From RGIG9151 sp963635575 (lineage in GTDB: Bacteria > Bacillota > Clostridia > TANB77 > RGIG9151), in contig CAVHFU010000015.1 of NCBI GenBank assembly GCA_963635575.1, positions 1 through 29,250 of the forward strand: a DNA stretch of 29,250 nucleotides. The letters are read 5' to 3'. Within the stretch, counting starts at the first letter, position 1. Each line of letters begins with the position of its first letter. Shown piece by piece: positions 23,658 through 29,250 of this stretch. The translations under genes and the position numbers were made by a program. Under the pieces are notes generated by a model. That model saw only the letters and a program-made list of their open reading frames with translations. It ran no database searches and was not told where the DNA came from.

Positions 23658-24116
23658 TTAGCAGTACAACATATTATATTCAATACATCCTACTATAAAA
23701 GCCAAAACTAAAATAATCACTAACACCCCAAGTTCTATACATAATTCTTTGTTTCGCTTTTTCTTTAGCCTCTTTCTCTCTTCTTCATCTGAAGCAATTT
23801 TTATTGTTTTATTATTCATAATAAGCCTTATAATTATAGGAATTAATAACACCCCAGCGATTATTGAGCCTTTTATGACATATGAAAACCCATGTTCATA
23901 CACACTAACTCTATATCTGTATGGAAGATCCCCCTCCCACCTGTTTAAGCCTTCTAGTAAAGAACCCATCGCATTTCCATTCATCAACAAGCACATAATC
24001 GCTACGCTCAAACTAAACTTTCCGCCATTTAATATAAATCTGAGTATCCCTTTTTTATTATCCTCTTTAGTTTGGTATTTAGGTTCTTCGTATTCTTTTA
24101 CAGCCTTTAGCTCCAT
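23658..24116 (-). CDS. Hypothetical three-helix membrane protein
   Basis: A 152-residue protein from the ATG at 24116, which has GGAGGGG about 6 bases upstream; starts at 24122 or a TTG at 24137 are possible. It has a charged N-terminus (KEYEEPKYQTKEDNKKGI), membrane segments near residues 33-50 (GGKFSLSVAIMCLLMNG), 83-98 (GSIIAGVLLIPIIIRLI) and 127-145 (LGVLVIILVLAFIVGCI), and a basic loop EEERKRLKKKR between the last two. I do not recognise a family. It is a separate unit with its own terminator, just upstream of the BlaI-controlled ABC operon. Confidence 0.75.
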   Translation of the reverse strand: MELKAVKEYEEPKYQTKEDNKKGILRFILNGGKFSLSVAIMCLLMNGNAMGSLLEGLNRWEGDLPYRYRVSVYEHGFSYVIKGSIIAGVLLIPIIIRLIMNNKTIKIASDEEERKRLKKKRNKELCIELGVLVIILVLAFIVGCIEYNMLYC

Positions 24117-24208
24117 ACTCATCCCCTCCAAGTTCAATATACTATTATTTTACCATATTTTAACTCATAGTTCAAGTTTTTACTAATATTAGGTCAAAAT
24201 TTGCAATT

Positions 24209-24239
24209 TAAAAGGGGACTTTTTTGAAGTCCCCCTTTT
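24209..24239 (-). terminator. Terminator of the ppa-to-nagA operon
   Basis: Minus-strand stem AAAGGGGGACTT/AAGTCCCCTTT with T-rich tail, 7 bases after the nagA stop. Confidence 0.85.
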
Positions 24240-24245
24240 CCCCAT

Positions 24246-25361
24246 CTATAAAACTCTTTGTATCTCTAAATCTCTATCCAAAATAAGCATATCTGCTCTC
24301 TTACCCACATCTATACTTCCAACCTCGTCATATATGCCAACAGCCTTCGCAGGATTTCTAGTAGCACACACAACAGCCTCACCTAAGCTTGCACCGGCAA
24401 ACTCCATTAAATTCTTCACGGCCTTATGTAAGTCAAGTGTACTTCCGGCAAGAGTTCCATCTTCTGTTGTTACCTTCTCATCCTTCATATAAACATCAAT
24501 TCCGCCAATAGCATACTTACCGTTCGGCATTCCCGCAGCTTGCATAGAATCTGTAATTAAAATAAGTCTGTCCGTTCCTTTAACCTTATAAGTAAGTTTA
24601 ACAACATCCGGATTAACATGGTAACCGTCAGAAATAATCTCGGTATACGCATCAGAAAGTAACGCAATTCCAACACATCCGGGCTTTCTGTGATGAAGAG
24701 GGCTCATAGCATTAAACGTATGAATCATTGTATTGGCTCCCCAAGATAAAGCCGCCTTAGCAGTTTCACTATCCGCATTCGAATGGCCAATTCCAATATT
24801 TATACCGCGCCTTACAGCCTCTTTTATAAACTCCTCGGCTCCTTCAACCTCAGGTGCAACAGTAATCTTTAACTTAATTCCGCAAGCCGCCGCGCAAATC
24901 TCATCAAGCTCCTCAATAGTCGGTTTTCTTATCTGAGAAATCATATGACAACCGGGTTGCTTTTCACTAATAAATGGTCCTTCAATATGTATTCCTTCAA
25001 TAGTCACATTACTATAAAGCTTTGAAGCAGTAACAATATTTCTAATTGCCTTTAATATATTTTCCTTTGAAGCAGTAACAGTAGTCGCATAAACAGTTTT
25101 TGTACCAAGTCGCTCATAATAATCAAGAAGCAATTTAATATCCTCTACCGACGCATCTAAAAAATCAAAACCCATTCCGCCATGAGTATGAATATCTATA
25201 AACGCAGGCACAACATAATTCCCGTTAGCATCTATAACCTCACAATTTTCTTCAATATCGTCTGCAATTTTAACAATCTTATTTCCATCAACTAAAATAT
25301 CCCCCTTATAAAAACGAATTTCCTTCGAATCCAAAATCATTCCATTCTTTATAAGATACAT
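24246..25361 (-). CDS. nagA: N-acetylglucosamine-6-phosphate deacetylase
   Basis: NagA removes the acetyl group from N-acetylglucosamine 6-phosphate, giving glucosamine 6-phosphate for glycolysis or wall synthesis. The 371-residue protein has the amidohydrolase signature IDIHTHGGMG near 57-65, the metal-binding IEGPFIS, GIGHSNADSETA, HTFNAMSPLHHRKPG, and the catalytic Asp in LITDSMQAAG. The ATG at 25361 has GAGGTGG in front; a GTG nine bases earlier is less likely. It is the last gene of a seven-gene operon and follows the acetyltransferase by 23 bases. nagB is not in the window. Confidence 0.96.
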   Translation of the reverse strand: MYLIKNGMILDSKEIRFYKGDILVDGNKIVKIADDIEENCEVIDANGNYVVPAFIDIHTHGGMGFDFLDASVEDIKLLLDYYERLGTKTVYATTVTASKENILKAIRNIVTASKLYSNVTIEGIHIEGPFISEKQPGCHMISQIRKPTIEELDEICAAACGIKLKITVAPEVEGAEEFIKEAVRRGINIGIGHSNADSETAKAALSWGANTMIHTFNAMSPLHHRKPGCVGIALLSDAYTEIISDGYHVNPDVVKLTYKVKGTDRLILITDSMQAAGMPNGKYAIGGIDVYMKDEKVTTEDGTLAGSTLDLHKAVKNLMEFAGASLGEAVVCATRNPAKAVGIYDEVGSIDVGKRADMLILDRDLEIQRVL

Positions 25362-25384
25362 CTTCTCCACCTCACATACGAACT

Positions 25385-25939
25385 TTATAATTCCTTAATA
25401 ACTCTACACGGATTTCCAACCGCAACAACATTCGACGGTATGTCCTTAGTAACAACACTACCAGCACCAATAACCGTATTCGAACCAATAGTAACACCGG
25501 GGAGCACAACAACATTTCCGCCAATCCAAACATTATCTCCCACAGTTATAGGTTTAGCAAATTCTAAACTCTTATTTCTTTGTTCAACATCTATCGGATG
25601 TCCGGCAGTATAAAAACCACAATTCGGGGCAACAAACACATTCTTTCCAAAAGTAACCTTCGCACAATCTAGAATAACACAATTATGGTTCATATAGAAA
25701 TCCTCGCCAAGTTCAATGTTGTATCCATAATCACAAAAGAAATTAGGCTCTATTGAAAATCTCTCTCCAGTTTTCCCAAGTAACTTTTTAAGAACTTTCT
25801 TCTTTTTCTTTTTGTTGTACGGAGAAATATTATTATAAATTCCGCATAACTTTTGAGCATACCTTATTTGTTTCTTTAATTCAGGGTCTCCACCAGCAAA
25901 ATACAATTCACCGGCAAGCATCTTCTCTTTTTCAGTCAT
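25385..25939 (-). CDS. Sugar O-acetyltransferase (maltose/galactoside acetyltransferase family)
   Basis: A 184-residue left-handed beta-helix acetyltransferase. It opens MTEKEKMLAGELYFAGGDPEL, the typical Mac domain, followed by hexapeptide repeats (NIELGEDFYMNHNCVILD, ITVGDNVWIGGNVVVLPG, VTIGSNTVIGAGSVVTKD) and ends NPCRVIKEL. His in GFYTAGHPI is the catalytic base of the family. It transfers acetyl from acetyl-CoA to a sugar hydroxyl; the exact sugar is unclear. It lies 11 bases after deoC and before nagA. Confidence 0.93.
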   Translation of the reverse strand: MTEKEKMLAGELYFAGGDPELKKQIRYAQKLCGIYNNISPYNKKKKKKVLKKLLGKTGERFSIEPNFFCDYGYNIELGEDFYMNHNCVILDCAKVTFGKNVFVAPNCGFYTAGHPIDVEQRNKSLEFAKPITVGDNVWIGGNVVVLPGVTIGSNTVIGAGSVVTKDIPSNVVAVGNPCRVIKEL

Positions 25940-25950
25940 CTTAATTCTCC

Positions 25951-26598
25951 TTAATTTTCAAGTATACTAACAACCTTACTAGTACCAAGACGCGACGCGC
26001 CCTCTTCTATAAACCTTTTGGCCTCATCTATGCTCTTTATTCCACCAGCAGCCTTTATCTTCACATTCTCACCAACATTATTTCTAAATAAAATAACATC
26101 ATCAATTGTAGCTCCGCCTGTGCTAAAACCGGTAGAAGTCTTTATATAATCAGCCTTTGCGTCAGTAACAATCTTGCACATTTTAACCTTTTCCTCATCA
26201 GTCAGCAAGCAAGTTTCAATAATAACTTTTAGTAGTTTACATCCACAAGCCTCTTTAATTTGCTTTATCTCATCTTCAACCTTGTCAAATTCCTTAGCCT
26301 TAACCAAGCCAATATTTATAACCATATCAATTTCATCTGCACCGTTATTTACCGCATCTTTAGTCTCAAATACTTTAACAGCAGTAGTATTATATCCGTT
26401 AGGGAAACCTATAACCGTACAAATCTTTAATCTATCCCCATATGTATCCTTCGCCTTTTTAACAAAAGACGGAGGAATACATACAGAAGCGACATTGTAT
26501 TTTACCCCTTCCTCACAAAGTTTTTTAATATCATCCCAAGTAGCAATCTGCTTTAAATTGGTATGGTCAACTTTAGATAAAATATCTGTTATCTCCAT
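25951..26598 (-). CDS. deoC: Deoxyribose-phosphate aldolase
   Basis: DeoC splits 2-deoxyribose 5-phosphate into acetaldehyde and glyceraldehyde 3-phosphate, in deoxynucleoside catabolism. The 215-residue protein has the usual length, the Schiff-base lysine in YIKTSTGFSTGGAT and the second active-site lysine in VKIKAAGGIKS. DHTNLK near the N-terminus and DEIDMVINIG are further family landmarks. It starts 21 bases after the nucleotidyltransferase gene. Other deo genes are absent. Confidence 0.97.
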   Translation of the reverse strand: MEITDILSKVDHTNLKQIATWDDIKKLCEEGVKYNVASVCIPPSFVKKAKDTYGDRLKICTVIGFPNGYNTTAVKVFETKDAVNNGADEIDMVINIGLVKAKEFDKVEDEIKQIKEACGCKLLKVIIETCLLTDEEKVKMCKIVTDAKADYIKTSTGFSTGGATIDDVILFRNNVGENVKIKAAGGIKSIDEAKRFIEEGASRLGTSKVVSILEN

Positions 26599-26619
26599 AA
26601 CGTATTCCTCCTATATAAA

Positions 26620-27474
26620 TTACAAATTATTATATAATCCCTTCTCAACCAATCCGCTTATAGCCTTTCTAACAGGCTCAGCATCTTCCTTATAAGTCAC
26701 TCCGTACCATTTATCGTCAGTAGTTAAAACCTTAACCTTAGCTCCTTCATTCTTAATCATATCATCAACAATAGTAGGAAGTAAAAACTCATCCTTTAGA
26801 GGATTAGTCATATTCTTTAAAAAAGTCTCAAAACGTTTCTCTAAGGAATTAAATATATCGGTATTAAATCCCCACATATTCATAGAAACAGTCGCATCAA
26901 GTGGCACACCGCTATTCTTATCCAAGTTAAAATTCTCAACAACAGAAGTTAAATATCCATCCTTAGTCTCGCAAACCCCTCTTGTAACAGTGCCATTTTC
27001 GCTAAGTGTATTTCCCAGCTTAAATCCCGCCATACACATTTCATTATTCTTAACTAAATAATCATGTATAACTCTATATGCCATTTTTCCATAGTAATCA
27101 TCCGCATTAACAGCCGCAAACGGAGTAGAAATAGCATCCTTCGCGCATAAAATTGCATGACCCGTTCCCCAAGGCTTTTCTCTCCCTTCAGGAATTGAAA
27201 AACCGGCAGGTAATTTGTCCATCTCTTGAAAAACATACTCTACATCAGTCATTTTTTCAATTCTTTTTCCGGCGACCTCTCTAAAATCCTTTTCGATAGC
27301 CTTCTTAATTATAAAAACAACCTTTGAAAAACCAGCCTCAACAGCATCATACACCGAGAAATCAACTATAACCTCTCCCTTTGGTCCAAGCGGGGTAATC
27401 TGCTTAAGACCACCAAATCTGCTTCCCATACCTGCTGCCATTACTACTAACGTCGTTTTGTTTTCCATACTCAT
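26620..27474 (-). CDS. Sugar-phosphate nucleotidyltransferase family protein
   Basis: A 284-residue protein with the nucleotidyltransferase fold. TLVVMAAGMGSRFGGLKQ (residues about 8-25) is the nucleotide-binding loop and AAVNADDYYG the metal-binding Asp pair; REKPWGTGHAI contacts the base or sugar. The C-terminal half has DATVSMNMWGFNTDIF, typical of a variant family found in Firmicutes. It probably activates a sugar phosphate with UTP or another NTP; the sugar is unknown. The ATG has AAGGAGGAG in front. It lies between folD (45 bases) and deoC (21 bases). It is not GlmU: no acetyltransferase domain is present. Confidence 0.85.
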   Translation of the reverse strand: MSMENKTTLVVMAAGMGSRFGGLKQITPLGPKGEVIVDFSVYDAVEAGFSKVVFIIKKAIEKDFREVAGKRIEKMTDVEYVFQEMDKLPAGFSIPEGREKPWGTGHAILCAKDAISTPFAAVNADDYYGKMAYRVIHDYLVKNNEMCMAGFKLGNTLSENGTVTRGVCETKDGYLTSVVENFNLDKNSGVPLDATVSMNMWGFNTDIFNSLEKRFETFLKNMTNPLKDEFLLPTIVDDMIKNEGAKVKVLTTDDKWYGVTYKEDAEPVRKAISGLVEKGLYNNL

Positions 27475-27519
27475 TACATTCTCCTCCTTAATTTTTGCAT
27501 AAATTTATAATACACAAAA

Positions 27520-28347
27520 CTAAATCTGATTATGTGCTTTCATAACATTCTTCATAAGCATAGCTATCGTCATTGGCCCAACTCCACCCGGAACAGGCGT
27601 AATATATGATGCCTTTTTAGAAACATTCTCAAAATCAACATCGCCAATAAGCTTTCCATCAATTCTATTTATTCCAATATCTATAACAACAGCACCGTCT
27701 TTTACCATATCCTCTGTAACAAACTTAGGTTTACCAATTGCAGCCACTAATATGTCAGCTGTTTTGCAAATCTCCTTAAGATTAACAGTCTTAGAATGGC
27801 AAACAGTAACCGTAGCATTCTCTCTTAGCATAAGTTCAAATAAAGGTTTTCCAACTATATTACTTCTACCGATTATAACACAATGTTTTCCTTTAATAGT
27901 AATACCCTCATGACGAATCATCTCCACCACACCAAGAGGTGTACAAGCCACGAAAGCATCCTCTCCAACAGCTAACTTTCCTCTGTTTACTATATTAAAG
28001 CCATCAACATCTTTCATCGGAGAAATAGCACAAAAAGCCTTCATTTCATCAATTTGACTTGGAACAGGATGTTGTAAAAGTATCCCGTCCACATCACTAT
28101 CATTATTTAATTTTTCAATTAAGTCAAGTAGTTCTTTTTCACTGGTATCCTCCGGAAGTCTATAAACAAAGCTGTTAATTCCAAGTTTTTTACACATTTT
28201 CTCCTTATTATTAACGTAAACTTTAGATGCCGAATCCTCGCCAACTAATATAACAGCAAGACCCGGTTTTTTATCTAAAAGTTCCACTTCTTCTCTGATA
28301 TTCTCCTGAATTTCATTTGAAATAGCCTTTCCATCGATTATATTCAT
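27520..28347 (-). CDS. folD: Methylenetetrahydrofolate dehydrogenase/cyclohydrolase
   Basis: FolD interconverts 5,10-methylene- and 10-formyl-tetrahydrofolate with NADP, supplying purine and formyl-Met synthesis. The 275-residue length is normal. It has the active-site SKVYVNNKEKMCKKLGI (Lys in the second block), GILLQHPVP, SPMKDVDGFN, the NADP loop VIIGRSNIVGKPL, and PVPGGVGPMTIAMLM at the C-terminus. It is 18 bases after yhbY. Confidence 0.97.
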   Translation of the reverse strand: MNIIDGKAISNEIQENIREEVELLDKKPGLAVILVGEDSASKVYVNNKEKMCKKLGINSFVYRLPEDTSEKELLDLIEKLNNDSDVDGILLQHPVPSQIDEMKAFCAISPMKDVDGFNIVNRGKLAVGEDAFVACTPLGVVEMIRHEGITIKGKHCVIIGRSNIVGKPLFELMLRENATVTVCHSKTVNLKEICKTADILVAAIGKPKFVTEDMVKDGAVVIDIGINRIDGKLIGDVDFENVSKKASYITPVPGGVGPMTIAMLMKNVMKAHNQI

Positions 28348-28365
28348 ATTATCCCGCCTTAAAAA

Positions 28366-28638
28366 TTAATTATTCTTTTTAGACTTGCGATAAAGTACAA
28401 ACTTACTGCCTATAACTTGAATAACCTCAGCATTTAATCTACCTGCCACCTCATTTGCAAGAGCTTTTCCATCCTCTCCGGCAGTCTCTAAAATAGTAAC
28501 TTTAATAAGCTCACGAGCCTCTAGGGCATCGTCCAATTGCTTTATTGTATTCTCCGAAATCCCATTCTTTCCAATTTGGAAAATAGGTTGTAAAGTATTC
28601 GCCATACTTCTAAAATGTGCTCTTTCCTTACTTGTCAT
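28366..28638 (-). CDS. yhbY: YhbY/CRM-domain RNA-binding protein
   Basis: A 90-residue CRM-domain protein that binds pre-50S ribosomal particles. Typical features are LTSKER-like start (MTSKERAHFRSMANTLQPIF), QIGKNGISENTIKQLDDALE, ELIKVTIL, and the closing VIQVIGSKFVLYRKS. It starts 11 bases inside the end of ppa, with GGTGAAGAAG as ribosome-binding site, so the two are translationally coupled. Confidence 0.95.
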   Translation of the reverse strand: MTSKERAHFRSMANTLQPIFQIGKNGISENTIKQLDDALEARELIKVTILETAGEDGKALANEVAGRLNAEVIQVIGSKFVLYRKSKKNN

Positions 28639-29188
28639 TCTTCTTCACCTTTAACTTTCCATCCTCAAAACATTCATCATATCTAGCCAAAGCCTCTTTT
28701 ATAATGTTTATTGCATCTTCTCTTCCAAGTACCTCTTTTACAGTAGTATGTTTATGCTCCAAAGTCTTATACACTTCAAAGAAATGTGAAATTTCTTCAA
28801 ACATATGATTAGGTAAACTGTTTAAATCTCTGTATCCAGACCAAGAAGGATCTTTTTCCGGAATAGCAATAATCTTCTCATCACTCTCATTATTATCTTC
28901 CATCTTTATAACTCCGATAGGATAACATCTAACCATCGTTAGCGGATCTAAACTTTCTTGGCATAAAACCAATACATCTAAAGGGTCCTTATCATCAGAA
29001 TATGTACGTGGAATAAAACCGTAATTTGCAGGATAGTGAGTAGAAGTATATAAAATTCTATCTAGTATAAGTAAGCCTGTTTGTTTATCCAACTCATACT
29101 TCTTTTTGCTACCTTTAGGTATTTCAATAATTGCTATAAAACTTTCCGGACTCAATCTCTTTGGATCAAAATCGTGCCATGGATTCAT
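28628..29188 (-). CDS. ppa: Inorganic pyrophosphatase, family I
   Basis: Ppa hydrolyses pyrophosphate and so pulls biosynthetic reactions forward. The 186-residue family I enzyme opens MNPWHDFDP, has IIEIPKGSKKKYELDK, ILYTSTHYPANYGFIPRTYS, the metal-binding signature DDKDPLDVLVL, and IIAIPEKDPSW. AGGAGTG precedes the ATG. It is the first gene of the operon visible here; the promoter must lie in 29189-29250 or beyond, where TTGACC is seen but a well-spaced -10 is not. Confidence 0.96.
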   Translation of the reverse strand: MNPWHDFDPKRLSPESFIAIIEIPKGSKKKYELDKQTGLLILDRILYTSTHYPANYGFIPRTYSDDKDPLDVLVLCQESLDPLTMVRCYPIGVIKMEDNNESDEKIIAIPEKDPSWSGYRDLNSLPNHMFEEISHFFEVYKTLEHKHTTVKEVLGREDAINIIKEALARYDECFEDGKLKVKKNDK

Positions 29189-29250
29189 AATATCACTCCT
29201 CGTATAATATGTTTATAAGGTCAAAAACAACTATATAAACATACCCTTTC

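Noticed and set aside
23749..24186. Plus-strand 145-codon open frame opposite the small membrane protein
   Set aside because: Antisense shadow; the minus-strand frame has a good ribosome-binding site and terminator and a sensible membrane topology.
26174..26695. Plus-strand 173-codon open frame across deoC and the nucleotidyltransferase
   Set aside because: Antisense to two intact enzyme genes; low-complexity Ser/Leu-rich translation without family features.
29189..29250. Promoter of the ppa operon
   Set aside because: TTGACC and AT-rich -10-like strings exist but with wrong spacing, and the region is cut by the window edge.

Overview
The window is AT-rich DNA from a spore-forming Gram-positive bacterium, most likely a clostridium-type Bacillota. 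The evidence is a cotJABC spore-coat operon, a BlaI/M56 regulatory pair, an SLH-domain surface protein, strong AGGAGG ribosome-binding sites, and several TTGACA-17-TATAAT promoters. A 10-N run at 15799-15808 shows a scaffolded draft assembly. Almost all genes lie on the minus strand; the exceptions are a DUF3990/HTH pair, a serine-dehydrogenase-proteinase-like gene and an acyltransferase.

Layout. 1-3660: uvrA and a small WG-repeat protein. 3700-9000: accessory region with a DUF3990-HTH two-gene module under a palindromic operator, remnants of an McrC-type restriction protein, an MqsR-like toxin with an MqsA-type HTH/Panacea antitoxin, a truncated hsdM, and a coiled-coil protein. It reads as a decaying restriction-modification locus that still holds two intact toxin-antitoxin-like modules. 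9170-10260: cotJABC, with cotJA starting at GTG. 10416-12460: an SDH-type protease-like protein and an EamA-type transporter, back to back around one shared terminator. 12500-15735: a 1053-residue surface protein with seven Ig-like modules and SLH domains. 15799-16981: assembly gap and a frameshifted acyltransferase-3 gene.

17017-23600: the most interesting part. A BlaI-type repressor, an M56 (BlaR1-like) metalloprotease and a separated membrane-anchored sensor-like domain form one operon. Next to it is a four-gene operon: ABC ATPase, CARDB-like extracytoplasmic protein, a 57-residue single-pass membrane protein, and a MacB/FtsX-type permease. Both operons start from nearly identical promoter/operator sequences (about 19302-19330 and 23566-23594), so the BlaI-like protein probably controls its own operon and the exporter. 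I read this as an envelope-stress or antimicrobial-response module whose inducer is unknown.

24200-29250: a housekeeping operon on the minus strand, in transcription order ppa, yhbY, folD, a sugar nucleotidyltransferase, deoC, a sugar O-acetyltransferase and nagA, ending at a strong terminator. It combines pyrophosphate hydrolysis, one-carbon metabolism, deoxyribose-phosphate catabolism and amino-sugar salvage. No rRNA, tRNA, CRISPR array or intact insertion sequence was seen.
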